This document shows, piece after piece, positions 1-10,200 of a stretch of 64,000 nt of DNA. The notes beneath the pieces were generated by a model. That model did no database searches. It had not been told where the DNA came from and saw only the letters and a program-made list of their open reading frames with translations. The first letter of the stretch is position 1; every line of letters begins with the position of its first letter. This DNA is from Oleispira sp963851095 (GTDB lineage: Bacteria; Pseudomonadota; Gammaproteobacteria; Pseudomonadales; Oceanobacteraceae). The stretch covers positions 1 to 64,000 of the forward strand of contig CAWKOX010000008.1 in assembly GCA_963851095.1 (NCBI GenBank), in the 5' to 3' direction. The translations under genes and the position numbers were made by a program.

Positions 1-1408
1 ACTCCGACATAGTACCTGGCTGCGTAGTACGCCAATTACCCATCCAGCCGCCTTTGTCGCCACAGGTTTGGGCACACTTGGCTTGTGCGTCTTTGTCACT
101 CCAAATTGGGCCTGCGTTGTAGCTGGTTGTGGTTGTGCACATGTTTTTCAGTATGTCGTTTATGAATATATGGCTCACGTCGAAGTTATTGTGTGGGCCA
201 GTATTGCGGTAGTTCGCATCGACGGTGAATTCATGACAGCCGAAGCAGTTAGACGTATATTCGTGGTTTGTTCCGGTTTGGCTGAAGCCGTCTTGGAATG
301 ATGTTTCCATTACCGTATTAGCCATACGTAGCGATCCGCGCTGATTATCAAGTGACGGTGCGCCGGTAGAGGTAACTGACGGTTTCGTAGGATCTGATAA
401 CCATAGCGCGCCTATATTGAAGTAGTTATTAAGCACGGCCATTGAGCTGTTTGGGTCGACATTAAGTTCTAGTAGGAAGTTATTAATCTGGGTATTAAGG
501 TCGGTAATGGCGGTGATGTTTTTGTCATAATGTGGGTCATCCTTTTCTGTTCCATACGGGTGAACCGTGCAGGTTTGGTTAGGTGTTCCACCTGTTAATG
601 ATTCAATTTTGCTTACGCTGTTCCAAGTACAGCTACTTGGGTCGCTAATGCATGCTTCGCTCGCAAACGACCAGCTTTGGCTTGTTGCGCTGGTATCATT
701 ACAGGTTGGGTTATTGTCTTTGTGTTCGAATGAGGCCCAAATCATTTCTGGGTGGTCTTCGGTTGCAATCGCGACGTGAAAGCCAATCATGCCCAATGTT
801 TCTGTACCTGGTACGCCGTCGATGTCAGCTTCCATTATTAGGTAACTACTTTGGTCATCGCTTGGTGTCATTTGTTTCCATGCGGTTTTTATTTCTGTCG
901 TTGGAAAAGTAAAGTTGGCTTTTTGTTGTATTTTACCTGCATCGCATAAGTTTCGACTAAAGCGTACGTCGTATAAAACGGCGTTTCCTTTTTGGTCGAA
1001 GATGCCTTTTTCGCCTGTTCCGGCTTGGCCTGTGCGTTCTGGCAGATCAATTTTATTTAAGCTGGTAACTAAGGTTTTAGAGGTAATTACATCGTCACAG
1101 GAATTATGACCAGTGGCTTCTAGAATGGGGTATTTGTCGGTATTTTGAAATTGACGCAGCGTTGCGTCGTTTTGGGAAGGTGACATGAGTTGTAAAAACC
1201 ATTGCCACGAGAATTGGTAAAATTCACAAAAATCGGCATTTTTTCCTAACGGTACTTCGCTGGGCGCATTGGGGTTTGAGATCCATGTGGATTGTGCTTC
1301 GCAAGAGTAATCAGCCGCTGCGGCCATATTACTCCCTAAGCTGATTAATCCGGTTCCTGCGCTGATTGCTAGAAATTTTATTCCGCATTTTTTTATTGCT
1401 GTTCTCAT
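1..1408 (-). CDS. Secreted protein with CxxCH haem motif and C-terminal MVL-type mannan-binding lectin domain (partial)
   Basis: The minus-strand frame is open from an ATG at 1408 to the window edge: 469 codons, with the 3' end missing. The N-terminus is a signal peptide (basic MRTAIKKCG followed by a hydrophobic stretch). A CFGCH motif (residues 388-392, bases 233-247) is a c-type haem attachment signature. From about residue 430 the sequence YNAGPIW, AQAKC, CGDKGGW and GNWRTT resembles the Microcystis viridis lectin (MVL/mannan-binding) repeat, and it is cut by the edge. The roughly 350 residues in between are not recognised. The mature protein should be periplasmic or secreted. Inference: a carbohydrate-binding or surface protein that may carry one haem; a single CxxCH could be coincidental. 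It is easily missed because it has no stop inside the window. Confidence 0.8.
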   Translation of the reverse strand, partial: MRTAIKKCGIKFLAISAGTGLISLGSNMAAAADYSCEAQSTWISNPNAPSEVPLGKNADFCEFYQFSWQWFLQLMSPSQNDATLRQFQNTDKYPILEATGHNSCDDVITSKTLVTSLNKIDLPERTGQAGTGEKGIFDQKGNAVLYDVRFSRNLCDAGKIQQKANFTFPTTEIKTAWKQMTPSDDQSSYLIMEADIDGVPGTETLGMIGFHVAIATEDHPEMIWASFEHKDNNPTCNDTSATSQSWSFASEACISDPSSCTWNSVSKIESLTGGTPNQTCTVHPYGTEKDDPHYDKNITAITDLNTQINNFLLELNVDPNSSMAVLNNYFNIGALWLSDPTKPSVTSTGAPSLDNQRGSLRMANTVMETSFQDGFSQTGTNHEYTSNCFGCHEFTVDANYRNTGPHNNFDVSHIFINDILKNMCTTTTSYNAGPIWSDKDAQAKCAQTCGDKGGWMGNWRTTQPGTMSE

Positions 1409-1545
1409 CCTATGACTCCTTTCACGTAATACTTGCTTTGTAGCAAGCGGTATAAAAAGTCTAGCAACAATTGAGTGTTTGAATGCTATAGGGTTGAAAA
1501 ATCATACATAAGCATTAGAAAAAAGCTATGTGTAGGTGGTGATAA

Positions 1546-1662
1546 TTAAGCTGCCTGTTCTGAAACCATAGCATTGTTTTCTGAACTCATATTGCGCACT
1601 GCGTGGCTAAGCGTCGTTTCGAAAGCGGTTTCTAATAAAGACGGGCTTATTCCATTGTGCAA
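1546..1662 (-). CDS. Possible small peptide, faintly RebB-like
   Basis: A short minus-strand open frame of about 38 codons ends at the TAA at 1546. An in-frame stop lies just upstream of 1680, and the only early start candidate is TTG at 1662; internal ATGs come late. The peptide (ending NMSSENNAMVSEQAA) has a run of Ala, Asn and Gln/Glu that vaguely recalls the end of RebB killing-trait proteins, but it is much shorter than they are. No clear ribosome-binding site is seen. It may be a decayed remnant or a chance frame. Nothing else is recognisable in the 290 bp between the lectin gene and the MOSC gene. Confidence 0.2.
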   Translation of the reverse strand: MHNGISPSLLETAFETTLSHAVRNMSSENNAMVSEQAA

Positions 1663-1698
1663 TACTTCAATTTTAGTCGTTATTCACTCTAGGATTTC

Positions 1699-2256
1699 AT
1701 GACCTCTTCTAATACATCGAATAAGAAGCGTTTATTTTCAAGTTATATTCAAGATCTTCCTTCTGGCGAACTTACTTGGATTGGGCTGCGCCCTGAGCGT
1801 CGGGCTGAGGTTGTTGAGGTGAGTTCTGTTCAGGCGATTGCTGGGTCTGGGTTAGAGGGGGATCATCGCTTTGAGAATACGTTGGGCTCTGGCCGGCAGG
1901 TGACGTTAATTAGTGAGGAGTATATTAATCAAGTTGAGCACTTTTTATCGTTAAGTCGATCTGCGGGCAAAGCCGTTCAGGCTGTTTCTATTAGCCCTAA
2001 AGTATTGCGCCGTAATTTGGTGATTAAGGGGATGAATTTGGAGGCGCTTAGGTATCAGCAGTTTTCGATTGGCGGAGCTATTTTTGAGGCGGGTGCTTTA
2101 TGTCATCCGTGTTTGGCCATGGAACGTAATTTGGGTAAAGGCGGTATTGCGGCAATGATGGGCCATGGTGGGTTGTGTTTGAAGGTGGTTCAGTCTGGCA
2201 AGATTTCGGTGGGCGATGCGGTGTGTTTGCATCACCCTCAGGCTAGTTTGTTTTAA
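1699..2256 (+). CDS. MOSC domain-containing protein
   Basis: 185 residues. The MOSC core spans about residues 30-178, with the features G-LEGDHR near 50, a QVTLIS strand, NLVIKG near 110, FEAGALCHPC around residue 135 and a late VGDAV. MOSC domains, as in molybdenum-cofactor sulfurases and YiiM/YuaD proteins, bind a sulfur carried on a conserved cysteine; here that is most likely one of the two cysteines of CHPC. The substrate is unknown. It is a stand-alone cytosolic protein with no signal peptide and no obvious operon partner. The 190 bp downstream separate it from an AT-rich effector-like locus. The family call is firm and the function open. Confidence 0.85.
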   Translation: MTSSNTSNKKRLFSSYIQDLPSGELTWIGLRPERRAEVVEVSSVQAIAGSGLEGDHRFENTLGSGRQVTLISEEYINQVEHFLSLSRSAGKAVQAVSISPKVLRRNLVIKGMNLEALRYQQFSIGGAIFEAGALCHPCLAMERNLGKGGIAAMMGHGGLCLKVVQSGKISVGDAVCLHHPQASLF

Positions 2257-2448
2257 TGGGTTTAACAGCGACCTTTAGAGGGAAATTACAGCTGAGTTAA
2301 TGGATATGGAATAACCCTAATACATTAGTATTACACCAATATCTGTAGTTATTACTTCACCCTAATTTGTGCTTTAATTCCTGTTTTAATACCCACCAGA
2401 TACTTATGCCAGCACAGGATGTGCATAAATTGAATAGGATGATCAAGC

Positions 2449-3944
2449 ATGGCTGATAATATTGTACACATAACCCCTCTTAAAGCACTGCCTCCACTGA
2501 AGATTGGGGTGTTCTTTGATGGTACGGGAAATGATGATAAGAGACCCGATGAGCTTTCAAATGTTTGGTATCTTTATGATATGCATGAGGGTGATGATGA
2601 AGAGCTTGTAAATGAGAAACATACATTAAGAAAATTCTATCAGCGTGGAGTTGGATCACATTCTGGCGATACTATAAAGGATTGGATCGTTGACAAAGCA
2701 GGTAATGCTGCTGGATATGGTGCAGAAGTACGTTTTGAAAATATGATTTTCTATATTGAAACCTATATTAATGAATATTTAACAGAGTTTGGCTTACTGC
2801 CTACAACCATTCAACTCGATGTATTTGGTTTTAGCCGTGGCGCAGCTATGGCACGCCATTTCGTAAATTGTATTAAACAAAACTATTTTGACTTTGAAGA
2901 CCCTGAAATAAACAAAGCTTTTTCTAATCGCAATATTCTGATTAATTTCCTAGGCATTTACGATACAGTCGCCTCTTTTGGTATCGCGGGTAATAACGCT
3001 GATCCTGGTTTTAGCTTTCATATCAAACCATCGTGGATTGAATCCAAAGCTGTACATATCTATGCACTTAATGAATATCGATTAGGTTTTGATTTACAAG
3101 CGCTAATACCCTCACAAGACACCAATTACCCGATTGATATAGTCGAAGATAACTTTATTGAGATTGGTCTTCCTGGCGCTCACTCAGATATTGGCGGCGG
3201 TTACTACTACGATAAAGAAACACAATATACTGATAACAGCTTGTTAGCCTGCCCTCCTTTAGATTTAATAGCTAAATATGCCAGAGAAAATGGTGTACTT
3301 TTAGCCTGCGAGAATCCTGATCAAGCAAGAAGAGATGCTGGTAGTGCCTTAGCAGATAGGGATTACAGCGAAATGCTATCTAGTTTTGATTATATCAAAC
3401 CCTATATTGAAGATAATGACTTAAGGGCACCTTTAGGCTTATGGCGTGAACATATTGAATTAAAAGATATTTATCACAAAAAAATAGAAAACAATCTTCC
3501 TGCTACTAAGCGTATAGGGCGAATGGGGAATTCTGCAAAATTAAGACAAATGAGGTATGAGAAATCAATTGAAAAAATTGAAGTATATATAGAATTGTCA
3601 GAAAAACTATTGCTAGCGTTTTTTGAAACTGCACAGGATTTCAATACATTCAAACACCATTATGATGTTCTTTATCAAAATACATGCACAGATCACACTC
3701 CCCATTTAATACAGTTACTGGCATGTGGCAACAAGATGCTGATGATAATACTTGGCCTTGGAATAAAACGGAATCTGATGATCGGCCGCATAGGGATATT
3801 TTTCATAACAAATTTAAAGATTTTGAAAAATCAAGGAGCAAACAAATAAGTTATTACACAGGTGAAGTTCGGCAGTCTGCACCAACATACAATATATTAA
3901 ATTCAGTTAAATGGGATGATAAAGAGCTTGAAAACGTCAACTAA
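2449..3944 (+). CDS. DUF2235 / Tle1-like phospholipase (probable T6SS-type effector), frameshifted near its 3' end
   Basis: The product begins KIGVFFDGTGND, typical of DUF2235 alpha/beta hydrolases. The lipase elbow GFSRG (residues 127-131) is followed by AAMARHFVN. A GAHSDIGGGY block supplies the probable catalytic His/Asp region. Tle1 proteins are type VI secretion phospholipases. The intact frame runs to 3849, but the family-like C-terminus (MHRSHSPFN ... WDDKELENVN) continues in another frame to 3944. Adding one A to the four-A run at 3677-3680 restores one protein of about 498 residues. No slippery heptamer supports programmed frameshifting. No signal peptide is seen. The region looks more AT-rich than its neighbours. 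The downstream gene overlaps by 29 bp, as effector-immunity pairs often do. Confidence 0.8.
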
Positions 3945-4740
3945 AATAATAAGTTATGGTTTTGTATTACTGATCTTTATCGGTTTAATTAATTTTTTTA
4001 CAATTAGCCGATATATCACTTCTTTATTTCATGAAGAGGTTGTGTTCATTTACACCTCAACCAATTATCCTGATCAAATATTAGATAGAAATATTGAGAA
4101 TTTTAGCCAAAGAACATTAGTCTTTGGCCCCTATATGCCTAGGCTTACTGGTGGAGGTGGTGGGTTTGGCGGTAATAATTATCCCTATAAAGACTCAATG
4201 AAAGGTAAAGAAATCGTCGCCTTATGGCGTATGCCAACCAAACAAAAGATCTTACACTATTACGTTCGCAGCAAACCCAACAAGGGCATTATTAGAGCAC
4301 CAAGAAATGGGCGCTATGCCTATAACGTGGGGGTTGCCTTGGGGCCAATGCGAGTATCTAAATCTGCATTAACCGACGAACAATATTCTAATTCAGAAGT
4401 TGTGGGTTACTCAGCCTACGGCACTCCCGTCTATTGGCGTTGGGGCGAATGGGATAAATTATATTATGTCACCGGAATATTTAACTCTAGAAATCTTATA
4501 AATATTTCACGTAAATTCAACGAGATCCAAGGCATTGCCATTACCGCTGAGCAATATGATAAATTGTATAAACGCTGCCATAGCGATTGGCGAGAAGTTA
4601 AGTGTTTTATGGACGAAAGCTTTCCAAATCTAACACCTGAGCAATTAGCCTATATTCAATCTAGAAAACACCCTGACGACGATGCTCGCTTAGCGGGTAA
4701 ATTTCCTAAACCTGAGCGACGAGTTAACCGTTGGATGTGA
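3916..4740 (+). CDS. Membrane-anchored hypothetical protein, candidate immunity partner of the Tle1-like protein
   Basis: 274 residues: a short basic N-terminus, one membrane segment (about residues 12-33), then a long extracytoplasmic domain with a glycine-rich stretch (LTGGGGGFGG) near residue 80 and Trp/Tyr-rich strands. I do not recognise a named family with certainty. Topology (one anchor, periplasmic bulk) and its position, overlapping the 3' end of a DUF2235 hydrolase, match immunity proteins that neutralise periplasm-acting Tle1 phospholipases; this is inference from context. Cysteines near residues 219 and 230 might form a disulfide. The start at 3916 is the first ATG before the hydrophobic segment. 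Confidence 0.6.
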   Translation: MIKSLKTSTKIISYGFVLLIFIGLINFFTISRYITSLFHEEVVFIYTSTNYPDQILDRNIENFSQRTLVFGPYMPRLTGGGGGFGGNNYPYKDSMKGKEIVALWRMPTKQKILHYYVRSKPNKGIIRAPRNGRYAYNVGVALGPMRVSKSALTDEQYSNSEVVGYSAYGTPVYWRWGEWDKLYYVTGIFNSRNLINISRKFNEIQGIAITAEQYDKLYKRCHSDWREVKCFMDESFPNLTPEQLAYIQSRKHPDDDARLAGKFPKPERRVNRWM

Positions 4741-4741
4741 T

Positions 4742-4813
4742 ATGAATTTATTTTTCCGTTATTTTTTAATTTTGAGTACGACGACTGTTTTATACGGGGC
4801 CAATCGAAGATAA
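4742..4813 (+). pseudogene. Short hydrophobic ORF, likely remnant of a further immunity-like gene
   Basis: An ATG one base after the previous stop opens a 23-residue frame (MNLFFRYFLILSTTTVLYG...) that looks like the beginning of a signal peptide or membrane anchor and then stops at once. Effector loci often carry several immunity genes in tandem, so this may be the 5' remnant of another copy. It could also be a chance frame. Confidence 0.3.
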
Positions 4814-4815
4814 AG

Positions 4816-4840
4816 AGATCGTTACGTTATGCAACGATCT
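4816..4840 (+). terminator. Inverted repeat at the end of the effector/immunity locus
   Basis: AGATCGTT and AACGATCT form a perfect 8-bp stem around a 9-nt loop, between the plus-strand immunity locus and the converging pbpC gene. There is no strong T-tract on either strand, so terminator strength is uncertain. Confidence 0.45.
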
Positions 4841-4881
4841 TGAAAGTAACAGTCCAAAATTAGGTATTTATTCATTCTCTC

Positions 4882-7231
4882 TTATTGACTCAATACCTCA
4901 AACTTCAATACCTGCTGATTCCCCGCTTCATCCACTACGAGTAATTCATGCTTGCCCAAGTCTGGGCTCATTTCCATTTGGTGTATTTGTTGTGTTTTTC
5001 CTAGGTACTGTTGGTCTAAATACCAATACACGGTTGAACCTGGGTATTGATGGGCGAGTTCGCTGATCATGTTTGTGCGGTTTCCGCTGAGTGTTATGGG
5101 CAAATAAACTTGTGTGCCTTTCTGCGGATAGATAAACGATATTGGGCTTTGCGCTGTCATGAAAGTTTTGGCAGTCGGTTCGCCATTTGGGCATGGCTTT
5201 GTATTCGCTGTGTGTTTTTTGATAATAAAAAATAATGTGCGGTGGTAATGTGAACCAGTTGTGTGAGTGTATTTTATGCACGGGTTCGCAGGCGGAGGAT
5301 ACGCGGTGATGTTTTTGGTCGTCGGTATGAATACGAACGTGGTATGGCGATACTGTGCTGTAGGTTGAATCTAGCGGCAGGTCGATGATGATGCTGTCGC
5401 AATACGGGGTGGCTAAGAAGCCGTCGTTTTTGCAAACCTGCACTTGGCGCAGATCGTATTCTGGTTTTTTAAACCAATGTGTTTTGGGCAGTAAGTTAAA
5501 TAATTCGAATAATAACGGTGCAGCAGCTTGAGTGCCGGTTAGTCCGGGGACGCTGCCACCTTCGGCATTGCCTGTCCAAACCCCTATGGTGTATTCGGCC
5601 GTGGTGCCAATGGCCCAGCCGTCTCTAAAGCCGTAGCTAGTGCCTGTTTTCCAAGCCACTTGGCGGCTATTGGCATATTTTCGCCAGCGGTTTTCGTTAC
5701 CTGGGCGGCTGACTTCTAATAAGGCTTGTAGGGTTAACCAGGCTGATCCTGCGCTGAGACTCGAGATGCTTTTTTGTGATGGTGCGCCGTGATCGATGCC
5801 AGGGAGCCGACTGATGGGGTGTGCGGGTAAGCCTTGTGCTATACGGGCCAGTTGCATGTAGAGGTGGGTCATTTCCCACAGTGTGCCTTCTGCCCCACCG
5901 AGGATTAAAGGTAAACCGTAGCCGTCGGCGCTGCGGTGTAATGTGCTAACGCCGTGTTGCTCTAAAAAATCGTAAAACGGTTTTATGCCATGTTGTTTTA
6001 GCATGTTCACCGCAGGAATGTTCAGCGATTGTGCAAGGGCTTTTTTTGCCGGTACTACGCCACGATAATCTAGGTCGTAGTTTTCGGGTTGGTAGCCTTT
6101 AAATTTTGTGGGTATGTCTTCAATCAGTTGTTGTGGGGTGATTTCTCCTTGTTGCAACATGGTGGCGTATAACAGTGGTTTTAAGATGCTGCCCGTGCTG
6201 CGCGATCGATGCAGTAGGTCGATGCCTTTTCCTGAGTGAGGTATGTGGTTAAATCCCGAGTTGCCAATGTAGGCGACAGGTAAGCCCGTTTTGTTATCCA
6301 TCACCACGGCGGCCAGGTGGGTGATTTGTGCGTTTAATAGTCGTTGTGCGTAGTGGTCGGCGACGGTTTGTACTTGTGCTTGTAAGTTGCCATTGAGGCT
6401 GGTTTTTATTAGGCCACTGGTTTGTTGATTGTGTTGGCTTTTTGATAATAGGGTTTCTAATAAATGCGGGGCGCGCTTGGGAAACGCTAAGATGTGTTTT
6501 GGCAGCGGTTCGCTCAAGGCCAGTTTTAATTGCAGGTGATCAAACTCCCCTGCTTGCTGTAAACGCGTGAGTAATCGGTCGCGTTTTTGTTTTAATTTTT
6601 GCTGATTCTTTCCTGGGCGCATGTAGTTGGGTCGGTTGGGGAGTACGGCTAATAATGCTGATTCTGCCCACGATAGACTTTCGGGTCCTCGCCCAAAATA
6701 CCGCCAACTGGCGGCTGAGATTCCTACCACGTTGCCACCAAACGGCGCATGTGAGGCGTAGAGATTTAAGATTTCTGCTTTGCTGTAAGAAAACTCTAAT
6801 CGTAATGCTTGCAGGCTTTCGAATATTTTTGTGGTGAATGTTCGGCTTTGGCCTTTGCGCGCAAGTCGTATAACTTGCATGCTGATGGTGCTGGCCCCAC
6901 TCACGACTTTCCCGGCTTTTAGGTTTTGTACTGTGGCGCGGGCAAGTGCTAAGCCGTCAATGCCGTTGTGTTCGTAAAAACGTTTGTCTTCAAACAGTAG
7001 TAAGGCGCTGATATAAGGTTTGGGCAGTGTTTTGCTGGGAGGAAAGCGCCATTGTTCATCACTGGCAATGCGCGCTTCAAGTAGATGGTTATTACGATCT
7101 AATAAGATGCTGGAGTAAGGTGTTGAAAACAGCGGCTGGGGCAATGAATGCCACCAGCTGCTGATAAGTACAATAAGTAGCAGTATTAATACGGCTGATA
7201 TTCGTACTGCGGGTTTAGCGTGCAATTTCAA
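4882..7231 (-). CDS. pbpC: Penicillin-binding protein 1C (frameshifted before the C-terminal domain)
   Basis: A bifunctional peptidoglycan synthase of the PBP1C class. An N-terminal membrane anchor (about residues 10-28) is followed by a glycosyltransferase domain with EDKRFYEHNGID and STISMQ (about 78-120). The transpeptidase domain has the SxxK serine near residue 348 (STGSILKP), SLN and KTGTS (K about 528). The reading frame from the start ends at 4946, but the expected PBP1C C-terminal domain (FIYPQKGTQVYLP ... YWYLDQQYLG) lies in another frame at 4882-5160. Removing one T from the run at 5162-5164 joins them. The start appears to be TTG at 7231, overlapping the end of the macroglobulin gene by 17 bp, so the two are translationally linked. 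In other bacteria PBP1C is thought to act in cell-wall repair together with the macroglobulin. Confidence 0.88.
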
Positions 7232-10200
7232 CCCAGTGCCCTGTGTTACGAGCCGCTCGACTTTCGTCGTACATGTCGTTAATGCTTACCGCAGGTTGAT
7301 AGTAACGGCCTTGGTAGGTGGCGTTAATTCTAAACTCTAGGGTTTTACTTTCGCCAACAGCCAGTTTGAAGTAGGTGTAGATGCGGTCGTCTCGAATGTC
7401 TTGGAAGTCGTAACCGTCGTTGCTGTGTTTTGCGCCTTCTACCGAATCGGTATTGCGAATTTCAAAACCCGAGGCTACGGGTAAGGTTAACGCTAAGCGT
7501 TCAAGCGGATGATCACTTTTATTGCTGACCTTTACGCTCACCAGAATGTCTTTGCCTTGGTTTACGTTATTCAGGTCAATGGGGGTCAGGCTGCGTTCAT
7601 TTGAGCCGTCAAAGTAGTTAACGTCTAATGTCAGTTCGTTGCTGTAAGGCTGCTCTTCACCTAGCTCAGGCGTGCCTTGGCTCATTAGTTGAGCGTAGAC
7701 GGGCACTGGGCCGTTATTGATGATGTTGAAATCGCGGTTTTCTGGTTGGCTAGTGGTTGAGTCGTTTAATGCTAGCGGCAATAAGTTAATCGCTTTTTCT
7801 AGTGTAAAAGTCTGCTCATTTCTCTGCCAGTTTATGCTGACATTAGTATCGTTGCTTTTACTTTTCTCGCTGTACGCCGCCATGGCTAATAACGAGAAGG
7901 CAGTGGTTTGTGTGCTGTAACGACGATTTTCGTTTACCAATTGCTGGCTGATTTTTTCAGCGAGATTGGCGCTATTATTACTGTCGTTTAATACCAGTAA
8001 GCTCATAAGCAACATGGCTTCGTCGCGCAAGGTTGAACCAAAGCTGTAATCACTGATAGCGTATTCGTTCATTTCTAGCTTGGCAGTATCGGCTAAGGTT
8101 GCGGCGGCTTGTTGCTGCCCGGCCAGTTGATACGCGGCGGCTAATAACCAGCGTGATAAATTGTCCAAATCGTCTTTTTGGCGGAAGCGGTTCATCGCGC
8201 CGATTTCACTATTGCCAGCCAAGGCTAAGGTGAATAAACGATAAGCTTGTGCTTTGTAAGCGCTGCGATGGCTGTTGCTGGCGGCGTTGGAAGACCAGAT
8301 TCGTGCTACGCGACTTTGGTTAATTTTCCAATCGCTCAGCATTTTTTCTGGAACATCATATCCGTGATCTTTTGCCAGTAATAAAAAGTGTCCAGCGTAG
8401 CTGGTAGACCAATCGTTGACACTGCCGACTCCTGGCCAATAACTGAAACCACCGGAGCCAACTTGGTGGCGACTGAGTTTGTCGATGGCGGCGGTTATGT
8501 TGTTTTGGCTTTGCTGTAGCTGCTGGTCATTTAAGTTTGTCAGCGCTGGCAAAAATAATTGCGGCAAGGCTTTGGACGTTGTTTGTTCAACACAGCCATG
8601 AGGGTATTCTAATAAATACTGCAGGTGATTTTGCAGGTTCATTGGCGGCATGGTGGTGAATTCCAGTTCAACCTGTTGCGTGCCTGCTATACCAAACAAC
8701 TCGGCTTGGTCTTGCCAGTTTTTTCCTGCTTCGATTTTGGCCGTTTTAAAACGTTTTTCTGGCAAGGTTTGCGCATTCACCGGAATGTGAATGGTTTGTT
8801 GTGCGCTGAACGTTGAGCTTCCTGACGTAGCAGAATGAACAGTGGCCGTTGCAACAATGTCGACCTTACTGGTACCCAATGTAAGCGCACGCATAGGAAC
8901 AAAAACCATGCGTTCACCTGTTTTATCAAACTCGACTTTCAGTTCTTTTTTCAACAGTACGATTTTGTCATCGGCTTTAATGCTGACAGTGACCTGTTTG
9001 ATGCTGTCGTCGGTGCTGAACAAGGTAATGGGCATTTGCAAGGTTTCGTCTTTGCCTAAAACTCGTGGCAAGGTAGCCAATACGTTTAGGGGTTTGCGCA
9101 CATAGACTTCTTTTTCGCTTCGACCATAAGCTCCGTCTTTGGCAGCTACCAGCATGACGCGCACGGCACCTAGGTACTGTGGAATGTCGATTTTATGCTG
9201 TGCAACTTCGGTTTGTTGTAAATGGAATGGGCCTAAGAATTTCACCACTGGCGGAAAGCGACGTTCATCACTGTTATCATTCTCTTCGCCTAAATCACCA
9301 TCTCCACCAATGGCTAATAGTTGTTCAAGTTCAGCGCCATAAGCACCCACTACGCTGTCGTATAGATCCCAGGTTTTTACCCCTAGTGCTTCTTTTTTAT
9401 AAAAGCCTTTGTGCAAGTCTGGGGTTCTAAATTGGGTTAGCCCTAATAAGCCTTCGTCTACGACCGCGAGGGTGTAGTTAAAGCTGCGACCTGTGGCTTC
9501 GTTAACTTCTACGGTTAGTGTGCTTTCTGGTTCAATTTCGCTAACCATGCTGAGTTGTGGTTTTAAATGGGTGGCAGGGTCAGTGACTGTTAGCGGTAAT
9601 ATACCCATGATACGAATGGGTTCGTCGTTCTTTTTATTGGCGTGCGCTTGCACAACGCTTACCGATACATAGGCGTTTGGTGTCATCGCTGTGGTGACTG
9701 GAATGTGTAATTGCGAACCGACTTCCGACAATTTCACCCAATAGTAATCAATTACTTGGCTGCCATTTTCGATCGATACCAGTGCTCGACCACTTGCGGC
9801 TTCGGGTAACGATACGATGGCCGTTTCGCCTACTACGTATTGTTGTTTGTCAGAGCTTAAGCTTAGTGTGTTGGCACCGAGTCCTTTGGTTTTTTGATCG
9901 CGTCCTGCCCAGCCAGGCCAGTCCATGTAAAATACTTGGCCTGTGCAATGCAGTCCTTGTTTATCACAAGCGCGAATCATGTAGCGGCCCCAATCTGGGT
10001 ATTTAACTTCAAATTCCCACTGCCCTAAACCGTTGGTTATTTCGATGTCTTTTTGTTGCAGTACACTGTTTGAATGACGACTTACGTAGTTCGCTAGTTG
10101 ATCGTCACTGCTGCTATCCCACCACCATTTCCACGACAATTTGTAGAGGGTTAAGTTGAGCTTTTGCTTGCCTTGTAAAGGTTTGCCATCGGCATCTACT

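Noticed and set aside
68..1109. Plus-strand open frames in the first 1.1 kb
   Set aside because: They are antisense to the continuous minus-strand lectin/haem-motif frame, which has a signal peptide and family motifs.
3660..3700. Programmed -1 frameshift in the DUF2235 gene
   Set aside because: No slippery heptamer of the X XXY YYZ type is seen at the junction; a lost A in the four-A run is simpler.
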